Assembly (NCBI GenBank): GCA_017861095.1 | Contig: JAGFXI010000074.1 | Location: 1 to 7,947, forward strand | DNA from: Deltaproteobacteria bacterium | Lineage (GTDB): Bacteria; Desulfobacterota; Syntrophobacteria; BM002 | Length of the DNA: 7,947 bases | Reading direction: 5' to 3' | Shown here: positions 1 to 6,381 of the stretch, one piece after another | Position numbering within the stretch: the first letter of the stretch is position 1 | Layout of the letters: every line of letters begins with the position of its first letter | Position numbers and translations under genes: made by a program | The notes under the pieces: model-generated | The model's database searches: none | Told to the model about the DNA's origin: nothing | Seen by the model: only the letters and a program-made list of their open reading frames with translations

Positions 1-213
1 GATCGGGGTACCCCCCACGGCGAGGGCGGCGGAGATGGGCTGGTAGGCGGGATAGCGAAAGTGCTGGAGCTCGGCCGTAAGGCCTGCTTCCCCGAGACTT
101 CGAACGATGTAGTCCCGGGTGTTGTCGTTCCCCTCCGACCCCATCCAGCGGGTGCCGAAGGCACAGATCTCCTCGATGGTTGCGAGAATTGATGTGCCGG
201 AAATTGCGTTCAT
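1..213 (-). CDS. M28-family-like metallopeptidase, N-terminal 71 residues (cut by window edge)
   Basis: Reading minus-strand from the ATG at 213, the frame stays open for 71 codons to the window edge, so only the N-terminus is visible. It contains the pattern ICAFGTRWMGSEGN (residues 16-29) followed by TRDYIVRSLGEAGL (32-45). This resembles the start of M28 (aminopeptidase Y/S-type) zinc peptidases, where an R-x-x-GS-x-GN motif precedes an amphipathic helix ending in AGL. The zinc ligands lie beyond the window, so catalytic activity cannot be judged. There is no signal peptide, which suggests a cytoplasmic enzyme. The start lies 15 bases after the livF stop, with GAGGGG about six bases upstream of ATG, so it is probably the last visible gene of the transporter operon. 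Inference: it may hydrolyse a peptide or acylated amino acid brought in by the transporter. The family call is moderately secure and the substrate is unknown. Confidence 0.7.
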   Translation of the reverse strand, partial: MNAISGTSILATIEEICAFGTRWMGSEGNDNTRDYIVRSLGEAGLTAELQHFRYPAYQPISAALAVGGTPI

Positions 214-228
214 GATACCCCTCACCCT

Positions 229-945
229 TCAAATCAGCCAGCTTCGCACAATCTCTCCGAGCTTTCCCTCGAAGGCCTCCCGTGAGCCGTTGACCTGAAC
301 CTTTCCGAGATCGAGGACGTAGACGTAATCGGCGATCTTCATGGCGGAGCGTACGTCCTGGTCGACGAGGAGGATCGTCCGGCCCTCCTCTTTCAATGCC
401 TGCAACTCCGAGTATATCGTTTGGGCCACGAGGGGAGAAAGCCCTACTGTGGGCTCGTCGACAAGGAGGAGCGAAGGGTTGGAGAGGAGCGACTTGGCAA
501 TATCCAGAATCCGCTGGAGCCCGCCGGAGAGGGTACCGGCAAGGAGCCGGCTCTTTCCCGTGAGGGCCGGGAACCGCTCCAGGGCCCAGGCGATCCGTTC
601 CCGGACCCGCTTCCGGTCGTTCTTGAAGATCCAGCAGCCGAGCTCGAGGTTTTCGGTCACGGTCATCTGGGGGAAGACGGCACGGTCCTGGGGGATGTAG
701 GAGATGCCCCGCTGGATGATCTCGTCGAGCTCGATCCCGGTGATCTCCTGCTGATCCAGGGTAACCTTGCCTTTGCTCGGCTTGAGGATGCCGGCAATGG
801 ATTTCAGCAAGGTGGATTTCCCGGACCCGTTCGGGCCGATGACAATGGTGATCTCTCCCTCTTCGACCCCGAGGTCCAGACCCTTCAGGATGAAGAGGTC
901 GCGCTGGTAGGCGGCGTGGAGATCCTTGACCTCAAGCCTCGTCAT
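229..945 (-). CDS. livF: Branched-chain amino acid-type ABC transporter ATPase LivF
   Basis: A 238-residue ATP-binding subunit, normal length for LivF. It shows Walker A GPNGSGKST (37-45), Q-loop glutamine in IPQD (86), signature LSGGLQR (139-145), Walker B LLLVDEP (159-165) and D-loop GLSP (168-171). The switch region reads LLVDQD, with glutamine at the usual histidine position. LivF proteins typically have VEQN there, so this is a family trait and separates it from LivG. The signature has leucine where LSGGQ or LSGGE is usual, a small deviation. I chose the ATG at 945 because GGTGGA lies just upstream and the N-terminus then starts at the conserved LEVKDL strand; a GTG at 954 would add three residues. 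It overlaps the livG end by 14 bases, implying coupled translation. It should pair with LivG on the cytoplasmic face of LivH/LivM. Confidence 0.93.
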   Translation of the reverse strand: MTRLEVKDLHAAYQRDLFILKGLDLGVEEGEITIVIGPNGSGKSTLLKSIAGILKPSKGKVTLDQQEITGIELDEIIQRGISYIPQDRAVFPQMTVTENLELGCWIFKNDRKRVRERIAWALERFPALTGKSRLLAGTLSGGLQRILDIAKSLLSNPSLLLVDEPTVGLSPLVAQTIYSELQALKEEGRTILLVDQDVRSAMKIADYVYVLDLGKVQVNGSREAFEGKLGEIVRSWLI

Positions 946-1657
946 AGCTTCCACCCAGGTAGGCGTTGATCACCCGCTCGTCGGAGCGGACCGCCTCGGG
1001 AGACCCGTCGGTGACAAGAACGCCGTGGTCCAGCACCACGAGGCGTTCACAGATCCTGAAGACCGAGGGCATCTCGTGGCTCACCAGGACAATGGTCTTC
1101 CCCTCCCGGTTCAGCCGGCAGAGGTAGTCCTCAAGCTGGCTCTTCAGCTCCGGATGGACGCCGCCGAAGGGCTCGTCCAGGAGGAGAAACCGGGGATCCG
1201 TCATCATGATCATGCCGAGCTCGAGGAGCTTTCTCTGACCTCCGGAGAGATTCTCCGCATTGGTTTTTCCGTGGTGCTCGAGCTTGATCTGCTCGAGGAT
1301 CTCCCGGGAGCGGTCCTGCACCTCGTGGCGTCTGAGCCGCCCCTCGGTGAGGGCGGGGATTCTCAGGTTGTCGAGGACGGACAGGCGGTTGAACACCTTG
1401 GAGATTTGGAAGGTTCGCCCGATGCCGCGGCGGTAGATGCGGTGCGGCGGAAGATGGGAGATGGTCTCCTCTCCGAGCCGGATTGCTCCGCCGTCAGGGC
1501 GGTAGAGTCCGGTGATGCAGTTGATGAGGGTGGTCTTTCCGGAGCCGTTCGGGCCGATGAGGCCGACGAACTCTCCCCGGCGAAAGGAGACAGAAACACT
1601 CGAGAGGGCCTGAAGCCCTCCGAAGTTCTTGGTAACCTGATCAACTGTCAGCATCAT
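932..1657 (-). CDS. livG: Branched-chain amino acid-type ABC transporter ATPase LivG
   Basis: A 241-residue ABC ATPase of the LivG type. Visible motifs are Walker A GPNGSGKTT (35-43), Q-loop RTFQ (Q84), canonical signature LSGGQRK (137-143), Walker B FLLLDEP (157-163) and switch histidine in VSHE (H194). The C-terminal VINAYLGG matches the usual LivG ending. The first ATG of an ATGATG pair overlaps the livM TGA as ATGA (base 1657), exactly as at the livH/livM joint, so I take it as the start. An upstream in-frame TTG at 1678 would add seven residues, with weaker support. With LivF it forms the ATPase pair of the transporter. Having both a canonical switch His here and a Gln in LivF is normal for this family. 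Confidence 0.94.
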   Translation of the reverse strand: MMLTVDQVTKNFGGLQALSSVSVSFRRGEFVGLIGPNGSGKTTLINCITGLYRPDGGAIRLGEETISHLPPHRIYRRGIGRTFQISKVFNRLSVLDNLRIPALTEGRLRRHEVQDRSREILEQIKLEHHGKTNAENLSGGQRKLLELGMIMMTDPRFLLLDEPFGGVHPELKSQLEDYLCRLNREGKTIVLVSHEMPSVFRICERLVVLDHGVLVTDGSPEAVRSDERVINAYLGGSYDEA

Positions 1658-2586
1658 CTCGGTGCTCTGCTCAGCCAACGATCCATGAATCTCTCGGCGT
1701 ACAGGTATGCCCGGGGCAGGATCCCCTCAGGCGCGAACTTGAGGGTGAAGAGGACCAGGGCGCCGAAGATGGCGAGCCGCCATTCGGCAAAGATCCGCAG
1801 GTACTCGGTGAGGGTCTGGAGAAAGATCGCTCCGAGCGCCGCGCCGAGCAGGGACTCCAGGCCGCCGAAGACGCTCATGGCGAGGATCAATCCCATCTCC
1901 CCGATCCTGACCATCTGGGGGCTCACCAGTCCCACCACGTGGGCATAGTATCCGCCAGCGAGGCCGGCGAAGGCGCTGGTCACCACGAAGGCGATGAGGC
2001 GATAGGCGACGGTATCGACCCCGCGGGTTGCGGCGCCGTCTTCATCCTCCCGCATGGCGACCAGCAAGAGGCCGACGCGGGAGTGGATCAGAAAGGTCAA
2101 GACGACCAGGGTGAGCACGAAGAGGGCGAGCCCGGTGTAGTAACAAACGAGTTTGTTCCCATCGAGAATGAGGGGAACCTTCAGGCCGATCGAGCCCTGG
2201 GTGAGCTGGTACTCGGCGGTGATGAAAATCCGAAGTATCTCGGAAAAGGCCAAGGTGGTGAGGGCGAGATAGGGACCCCGCATGCGCAAGGTGAGGGCCC
2301 CGATTCCGAGGCCGACGACAGCGGCAGCCAGGGCGCCGGCGGCCATGGCGAGGGGGATGGAGAGGCCGCCATGGATCACGAGGAGCGCCGAGGTATAGGC
2401 CCCGATCCCGGCGAAGGCCGCGTGGGCGAAGGAGATTAGCCCGACCTGACCGGCGAGCATGGACCAGGATGAGGCGAGGATGGCGTAATAGAGGCCGATG
2501 ATGCCCACATAGAGCCAGTAGTCTCGAAAGAAGAAGGGAAACAGGAGCGCGGCGAGCACGAGCAGAGCAGGAAAAATCCGTTTCAT
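1654..2586 (-). CDS. livM: Branched-chain amino acid-type ABC transporter permease LivM
   Basis: A 310-residue, very hydrophobic inner-membrane protein with about eight to nine membrane segments. It carries the LivM hallmark GQVGLISFAHAAFAGIGAY (46-64), the GPYLALTTLAFSEI stretch (104-117), and the cytoplasmic coupling loop GLLLVAMREDEDGAATRGVD (172-191), which contacts the ATPases in this family. FGGLESLLGAALGA (240-253) matches the conserved late-helix region. Its ATG overlaps the livH TGA by four bases (ATGA at 2583-2586), and AAGGAG lies about eight bases upstream inside livH, so translation is likely coupled. It forms the translocation pore with LivH. Length and motifs are ordinary and nothing is broken. 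Confidence 0.94.
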   Translation of the reverse strand: MKRIFPALLVLAALLFPFFFRDYWLYVGIIGLYYAILASSWSMLAGQVGLISFAHAAFAGIGAYTSALLVIHGGLSIPLAMAAGALAAAVVGLGIGALTLRMRGPYLALTTLAFSEILRIFITAEYQLTQGSIGLKVPLILDGNKLVCYYTGLALFVLTLVVLTFLIHSRVGLLLVAMREDEDGAATRGVDTVAYRLIAFVVTSAFAGLAGGYYAHVVGLVSPQMVRIGEMGLILAMSVFGGLESLLGAALGAIFLQTLTEYLRIFAEWRLAIFGALVLFTLKFAPEGILPRAYLYAERFMDRWLSRAPR

Positions 2587-3476
2587 GCCCGCCGCTCCTT
2601 CTCGCCGAAGAGTCCCTGCGGCCGGAAGAGCAAGACGAGCACGAGAAGGAGAAGGCCGTAGGCATCCTTGTAGGCAAGAGCGCGGGATGGGTCGGGCAGC
2701 AGGATCGAGCCGAAGCTCTCGACGATGGCGAGAATGTAAGCGCCGACGATGGAGCCCTTGATGGATCCCATGCCGCCCAGCACGACGATGACGAAGGCCT
2801 TGACCGCGAAGCTCGTCCCCATCTCCGGATTGACGAGAAAGATGGGACCGAAGAGGGCGCCCGCCACTCCGGCCAGGGTGATGCCGATGCCGAAGGCGAC
2901 GGCCCGCATGCGAAGCACCTTGATACCCACGATGGCGGCTGCTCCGGGGCTCTGGGCCACGGCTCGCAGGCCTTTCCCGAGATAGGTTCGGTAAAGAAAG
3001 AAGAGGAGGATCCCGATCACCAGAAAGGCGACGAGAGCCCCGGTGAGGCGATCTCCGGCGATGACGAGCTCCCCGATCCGGACGCTTCCCTTGAAGAGCG
3101 GAGCGGCCTGACGATTATAAGGGCCGAAGACGGGGAGCGCCAGGTTCTGGAGAAAGATCCCGAGGGCGAAGGTGACGAGGATGACGTATTCGTCGTAGCG
3201 CGCCATCCTGCGCTGGTAGGGAGCCCGGAGGAGGGATCTCTCCAAGAAGACGCCGAAGAGAAAGAGCACCGGGAGGCTGAGGGCGAGGGAGATGGAGAGC
3301 GGCAGCTTCAGCGTGGTGGCGAGGACGTAGTAGAGATAGCCGCCCACCATCAGGCATTCCCCATGGGAGAAATTCACCAGCTTGAGGACGCCGAAGATGA
3401 GCGAGAGCCCCAGTGCCATGAGGGCGTAGAGGGTGCCGATGACTAGGGCGTTGGCGAGCTGGGAGAGAAAGAGCAT
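2583..3476 (-). CDS. livH: Branched-chain amino acid-type ABC transporter permease LivH
   Basis: A 297-residue inner-membrane permease with about eight hydrophobic segments. LivH features are VNFSHGE after the first helix pair (34-40), the coupling loop GKGLRAVAQSPGAAAIVGIK (167-186), and VVLGGMGSIKGSIVGA (231-246). I chose ATG at 3476 because GGAG lies six bases upstream and the protein then starts MLFLSQLANALVIGTLYAL, as LivH proteins usually do. An in-frame TTG at 3491, preceded by AGGGGG, would add MPERS and cannot be excluded. The gene is separated from the binding-protein gene by about 180 bases with two hairpins, then is tightly packed with livM. It partners LivM in the membrane. Confidence 0.93.
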   Translation of the reverse strand: MLFLSQLANALVIGTLYALMALGLSLIFGVLKLVNFSHGECLMVGGYLYYVLATTLKLPLSISLALSLPVLFLFGVFLERSLLRAPYQRRMARYDEYVILVTFALGIFLQNLALPVFGPYNRQAAPLFKGSVRIGELVIAGDRLTGALVAFLVIGILLFFLYRTYLGKGLRAVAQSPGAAAIVGIKVLRMRAVAFGIGITLAGVAGALFGPIFLVNPEMGTSFAVKAFVIVVLGGMGSIKGSIVGAYILAIVESFGSILLPDPSRALAYKDAYGLLLLVLVLLFRPQGLFGEKERRA

Positions 3477-3493
3477 GGAGCGCTCCGGCAATC

Positions 3494-3541
3494 ACCCCCT
3501 CACCTTCATCCTCTCCCCCACCCTCTCGGGAGGGGGAGAGG
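3494..3541. repeat. REP-like intergenic palindrome upstream of livH
   Basis: The plus strand reads a CCCCTCACC head, a short spacer, then CCTCTCCCCC (3510-3519) and its exact reverse complement GGGGGAGAGG (3532-3541), a 10-bp perfect stem with a 12-base loop. An alternative fold pairs CCCTC with GAGGG inside. A CCCTCACC head followed by a CTCTCCC/GGGAGAG palindrome is the form of a dispersed REP-like element found between genes in many GC-rich bacteria (established pattern, recognised by eye). Only one copy is in this window. In the liv transcript it forms a stable hairpin about 35 bases before the livH ATG and could block 3'-to-5' decay or modulate livH translation. Confidence 0.65.
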
Positions 3542-3613
3542 AACGGCTTGTTGGGGTGGTCAGACAACCTACGCCGGGGATTTCAGGATTGCAGGGAATC
3601 CCTCTTGGATGCC

Positions 3614-3653
3614 GGGCGAAAGGGTAGAAGCTTCATGCTGCCCTTGGTCGCCC
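3614..3653 (-). other. Stem-loop directly after the binding-protein stop codon
   Basis: In the minus-strand transcript, GGGCGA-(CC)-AAGGG pairs with CCCTT-TCGCCC: eleven base pairs with one two-base bulge and a 16-base loop. It begins four bases after the binding-protein stop. No run of U follows, so it is a poor intrinsic terminator; it more likely marks a processed or stabilised 3' end, or causes partial attenuation. Together with the REP-like hairpin closer to livH it fills the only wide gap in the operon. Confidence 0.5.
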
Positions 3654-3657
3654 CCTC

Positions 3658-4881
3658 CTATTTCGGCGGCCGGATATAGGCTTTCACCGTCGCATATTTC
3701 TCGGGCCAGAGGATGGCGGCCTGGGAAGGAACCTGGTTGATCTTGGTGTACTGGATGATGAAGACCGGTACATCCATCCACATGTGGTAGGCCCAGGCAG
3801 GGGTTTTCTCCTTGTTGAACTTGATGGTGCCGCGGGTACCCTCCCAGTTCACCTTGTCTTCCAAGGCGGCGACGAGGCCTTTCCCTTCCGTGGACTTGCT
3901 TGCCTTGATCGCCTCCGCGAGCACCATGACTGTGTCGTAGCCCTCCATGGCTACCGCGTCGGGCTCACGGTTCAGCTTGGCCTTGAAGGACTTGGTAAAC
4001 TTGTCCGAGGTCTGGGTCTTGGGAATGCCCGGGAGACCTGCGGGGTTGGAGAGAACGTAGACGCCAGCCTCGCCGGCGGTCTCCCAGAAGCCCGGATAGA
4101 GGGTATCCATGCCGGCGCCGAGAATGGCGGTGTTCTTCGAGGGGGCGAAGCCGAGCTGGTACGCCTGCTTGATCATGAGGATCTCGCCGGCGCCGGTGAA
4201 TCCGTCGACCAGAAAGTCAACGGGCGGCTGCATGTTCTTAAGCTGCATAAGCTGGGGGGTGAAGTCGGTGACGGTCCGCTCGGCAGACATGGAGGTCACC
4301 TTGATCCCGGCTGCACTCAGATTGTCCTTGAAGACCTGGATGACACCAAGGCCCCAGTCCGAGTTCTCCCCGATCACGGCAACGTGCTTGAACCCAGCAT
4401 CCTTGATCCACCTGGCGGCCTTGGAATAGATGAGGGAGTTGCACACCGTGAGGCGGAACACCTCGGGATAACCCTTGGCGGTCACGGAATCCGCCCAGGC
4501 CTCGGAGATGACGATGGGGATACCGTACCGGTGGGCCACCTCGATCTCGGCGAGGGCAACGGAGCTGTGGGCCTCACCGCCAACGGCAACAACCTTGTCA
4601 TGAGTGACGAGCCGCTCCATGACCGCGGTGCCCTTCTCTGGTTGACCGCTGGTATCGCCGATGACGAGCTCCACCTTCTTGCCGAGGAGCCCGCCGCCGG
4701 CGTTCAGTTCCTCAGCGGCGATCTTCGCGCCTTCCACGAGGGCCTGGCCGGTTTCGACTCCGCCCGGGGCCGAAAGGGGTGCCACAATCCCGATCTTCAT
4801 CACGTTCTGGGCCTGGGTGGCAGGGGCGAGCCCGAGAATCACTACGAGCCCGAGGACGAAAAGAAGCATCTTCCGAACCAT
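3658..4881 (-). CDS. Periplasmic substrate-binding protein of the branched-chain amino acid (Peripla_BP_6/LivJ-like) ABC transporter
   Basis: A 407-residue solute-binding protein. The N-terminus is a typical Sec signal: MVRK, a hydrophobic core of about 15 residues, then APATQA with likely cleavage before QN (residue 24/25). There is no lipobox cysteine, so it should be free in the periplasm. The mature chain starts MKIGIVAPLSAPGG and continues with GAKIAAEELNAGGGLLGKKVELVIGD, the type I periplasmic-binding fold opening shared by LivJ-like and amide/urea receptor proteins. GGEAHSSVALAEIEVAHRYGIP followed by IVISEAWAD (from about residue 101) sits where the ligand Ser/Ala backbone contacts occur in the family. 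The ATG at 4881 has a near-perfect AGGAGG six bases upstream, fitting high expression. It heads the livHMGF operon. The ligand cannot be read from sequence: branched-chain amino acid, other amino acid, amide or small peptide are all possible. Confidence 0.93.
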   Translation of the reverse strand: MVRKMLLFVLGLVVILGLAPATQAQNVMKIGIVAPLSAPGGVETGQALVEGAKIAAEELNAGGGLLGKKVELVIGDTSGQPEKGTAVMERLVTHDKVVAVGGEAHSSVALAEIEVAHRYGIPIVISEAWADSVTAKGYPEVFRLTVCNSLIYSKAARWIKDAGFKHVAVIGENSDWGLGVIQVFKDNLSAAGIKVTSMSAERTVTDFTPQLMQLKNMQPPVDFLVDGFTGAGEILMIKQAYQLGFAPSKNTAILGAGMDTLYPGFWETAGEAGVYVLSNPAGLPGIPKTQTSDKFTKSFKAKLNREPDAVAMEGYDTVMVLAEAIKASKSTEGKGLVAALEDKVNWEGTRGTIKFNKEKTPAWAYHMWMDVPVFIIQYTKINQVPSQAAILWPEKYATVKAYIRPPK

Positions 4882-4887
4882 ACGTAC

Positions 4888-4893
4888 CCTCCT
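4888..4893 (-). promoter_or_regulatory. Strong Shine-Dalgarno AGGAGG for the binding-protein gene
   Basis: The minus-strand transcript reads AGGAGG followed by six bases and ATG. It is the best ribosome binding site in the window, consistent with the binding protein being needed in excess over the permease. Confidence 0.8.
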
Positions 4894-4943
4894 CTTGCGG
4901 TTAAAGGTTTCTCACATGCCATGCGCCCATCGCTCGCGGTGAC

Positions 4944-4966
4944 GGTACGGAACCCTGTTCCGGACC
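4944..4966. promoter_or_regulatory. 23-bp imperfect palindrome in the binding-protein leader (operator or hairpin)
   Basis: The plus strand reads GGT-A-CGGAAC-CCT-GTTCCG-G-ACC. Nine of ten pairs are complementary around a three-base centre, the only mismatch being A opposite G. It lies about 63-85 bases upstream of the binding-protein ATG and downstream of the candidate promoter. The symmetry would suit a dimeric repressor operator or an RNA hairpin in the leader. The binding factor is unknown. Confidence 0.4.
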
Positions 4967-5009
4967 GAGGATCACCGAAGAGGAATTTGCCGTTGTTGAG
5001 GTGATTTTC

Positions 5010-5032
5010 TTGGTGGGCGATGCCCACCCTAC
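5010..5032. repeat. Dispersed-repeat-like motif with GGTGGGC/GCCCACC palindrome
   Basis: A perfect seven-base inverted repeat, GGTGGGC-GAT-GCCCACC (5012-5028), is flanked to give GTAGGGTGGGCATCGCCCACC on the minus strand. This is a widely scattered intergenic motif in many bacteria whose accidental translation gives the peptide VGWASPT or VGWALPT, and that peptide is present in a minus-strand frame here. I recognise the pattern from experience; copy number in this genome cannot be seen. It lies in the leader of the binding-protein transcript. Confidence 0.55.
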
Positions 5033-5072
5033 ACTGCTTCCGTTCACCGCGCTCCGAGGGTGAGACTCACGA

Positions 5073-5101
5073 ATTATAACCAACGGACCTCAGTCAGCGA
5101 A
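5073..5101 (-). promoter_or_regulatory. Candidate sigma70-like promoter for the transporter operon
   Basis: On the minus strand a perfect -10 TATAAT (5073-5078) is preceded at 17-bp spacing by TTCGCT (5096-5101), which matches the -35 consensus at only three of six bases. Transcription would start near 5066, giving a leader of about 185 bases that includes both palindromes at 5010-5032 and 4944-4966. The perfect -10 in an AT-rich patch of otherwise GC-rich DNA supports it; the weak -35 suggests an activator or a different placement. Confidence 0.4.
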
Positions 5102-5197
5102 ACGATCATGCCGGGCGTTGTAGAGTGAGATTCTAAGATTGCAGGAACCCCCGTCGGCGACCCGTCTTGTCCGTTGCGGGAGAGGGCACGAGACCGC

Positions 5198-6202
5198 TTA
5201 CCAGGCGAGCAGGGTCGAGGCCCAGGTGAAGCCGGAGCCGAAGGCGGTGAGGAGCACGAGGTCGTTCTCCTTGAGCTTCCCCTGCCTGATCGCCTCGCAC
5301 ATGCAGATGGGGATCGTCGCGGCTGTTGTGTTTCCGGTCCACTGGATGGTGCTCACCATCTTCTCTTCGGGAATGCGGAGATAGGAAGCGACCATCTGGT
5401 TGATACGCATATTCGCCTGATGAGGGAGGAAGAGGGCCACCTCGGCAATCTTCCTTCTCGCCCTGGCGAGGACCTCGTGGCTCACCTCCACCATGCGGGT
5501 AACCGCATGCTTGAAGACCACGCGGCCGTTCATCATCGGGTAGTGTCTGCCCTGGTCGAGGGCTTCGTGGCTGATCCGAGGGTTCATAGCGCTCGCCGGA
5601 GATTCGAGCCAGAGCTCTCGGGCGTGCTTGCCTTCCGAGTGGAGGGCGCTGGCCATTATCCCGGGATGGCCCTCCGGGGCAGGGCCCACCACCACGGCTC
5701 CAGCGCCGTCCCCGAAAAGGACCGTGACATCCCGGCCGTTTCGGGTGAAATCGAGACCCGTGGAGTGAACTTCGGTTCCTACGAGGAGGATGTGATCATA
5801 GAGGCCTGTCTTGATGAAGCTGTCGGCGGCGGCAAGGCCATAGATGAACCCCGAACACTGGTTGCGGACATCCATGGCCCCGATGGTCCGATCGCCGAAG
5901 AGGCGTTCCTGGAGGAAGCAGCCGTTTCCCGGGAAGGTGTAGTCGGGGCTGAGGGTGGCGTATATGATAAACTCGATATCATCCATGGTGAGCCCGGCGT
6001 TCTCCACCGCCTGTTTGCTGGCATGCACGGCCATGTCGGTGCCGGACTCGCCGTTGGAAACGTAACGGCGGGCCCTAATCCCGCTCCGCTGCTGAATCCA
6101 CTCGTCGGAGGTATCAAGCTCTTTGATCGCCTCGAGGTCCCCGTTGGTGACGACCCGCTCCGGCAGATACATTCCTGCGCTGAGGATTCGTGCCTGTCGC
6201 AT
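5198..6202 (-). CDS. fabH: Beta-ketoacyl-ACP synthase III (KAS III)-family condensing enzyme
   Basis: A 334-residue thiolase-fold enzyme, close to the 317-330 usual for FabH. It has LDTSDEWIQQRSGIRARRYV (29-48), catalytic Cys116 in NQCSGF, FGDGAGAVVV (163-172), His261 in LPHQANMRI and Asn291 in GNTTAATIP, so the Cys-His-Asn triad is complete, and ends with GSGFTWASTLLAW. KAS III condenses a primer acyl-CoA with malonyl-ACP to start fatty acid synthesis; relatives make secondary metabolites or use other acyl donors. The residues before the Cys (RNQ) differ from the AAA-type context of E. coli FabH, so primer preference may differ. The ATG at 6202, with GGAG and AAGG upstream, starts the protein at the first beta strand (RQARILSAGMYLP). 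An open reading frame to 6298 adds a low-complexity extension that I reject. It has its own promoter and no other fatty-acid gene beside it. Confidence 0.9.
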   Translation of the reverse strand: MRQARILSAGMYLPERVVTNGDLEAIKELDTSDEWIQQRSGIRARRYVSNGESGTDMAVHASKQAVENAGLTMDDIEFIIYATLSPDYTFPGNGCFLQERLFGDRTIGAMDVRNQCSGFIYGLAAADSFIKTGLYDHILLVGTEVHSTGLDFTRNGRDVTVLFGDGAGAVVVGPAPEGHPGIMASALHSEGKHARELWLESPASAMNPRISHEALDQGRHYPMMNGRVVFKHAVTRMVEVSHEVLARARRKIAEVALFLPHQANMRINQMVASYLRIPEEKMVSTIQWTGNTTAATIPICMCEAIRQGKLKENDLVLLTAFGSGFTWASTLLAW

Positions 6203-6327
6203 CCTTGCCTTCTCCCACTCCCCTGTCACCTCCGGCGCCCCGCCGGGCGGGTGACGCCCTACGTGGTGGCCGGCGTCCAACTTCGCCTGCAAGGGCAACG
6301 CCCAATACCAACAATTCGTAGCGCTTT

Positions 6328-6356
6328 ACCATAGAGGGAAAAGGGGACTTTGGCAA
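6328..6356 (-). promoter_or_regulatory. Candidate sigma70-like promoter for the fabH-like gene
   Basis: On the minus strand, -35 TTGCCA (6351-6356, five of six consensus bases) is separated by exactly 17 bp from -10 TATGGT (6328-6333, four of six). The expected start is near 6321, giving a leader of about 120 bases. It is the best-matched promoter in the window. Confidence 0.5.
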
Positions 6357-6381
6357 GAGGGTCTTGTTTCGCCCGTTGGTC

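Larger units (their letters stand above)
4882..5197. other. Intergenic region between the fabH-like and binding-protein genes
   Basis: A 316-base stretch with no gene I can support. It contains the operon's candidate promoter, the GGTGGGC/GCCCACC repeat, the 23-bp palindrome and one GATTGCAGG motif (5137-5145). I see no hairpin with a U-run after the fabH-like stop, so no intrinsic terminator is apparent and some read-through into the transporter operon is possible. Confidence 0.5.

Noticed and set aside
926..1948. Plus-strand 340-codon open frame opposite livG and livM
   Set aside because: It crosses two convincing genes in antisense and shows no motif or plausible ribosome binding site.
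3115..3567. Minus-strand frame with a PSREGGGEDEGEG peptide
   Set aside because: The peptide is the accidental translation of the REP-like palindrome, and the rest is livH in the wrong frame.
3588..3604. GGATT-GCAGGG-AATCC as a terminator after the binding-protein gene
   Set aside because: The stem is only five pairs and no U-run follows in the transcript direction.
3784..5004. Plus-strand 406-codon open frame opposite the binding-protein gene
   Set aside because: It lies antisense to a clear binding protein, has no recognisable domain and has the Gly/Asp/Leu-rich look of the reverse frame of GC-rich coding DNA.
4901..5083. Minus-strand 60-codon frame containing VGWASPTKK
   Set aside because: This peptide is the known spurious product of the GTAGGGTGGGC-type repeat; no other support for a gene.
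6203..6298. N-terminal extension of the KAS III gene to 6298
   Set aside because: The extra 32 residues are low complexity and absent from the family, and the ATG at 6202 has its own Shine-Dalgarno and matches the family start.
5174..6334. Plus-strand 386-codon open frame opposite the KAS III gene
   Set aside because: It is a mirror frame of an enzyme with an intact catalytic triad, and its composition is typical of an antisense artefact.
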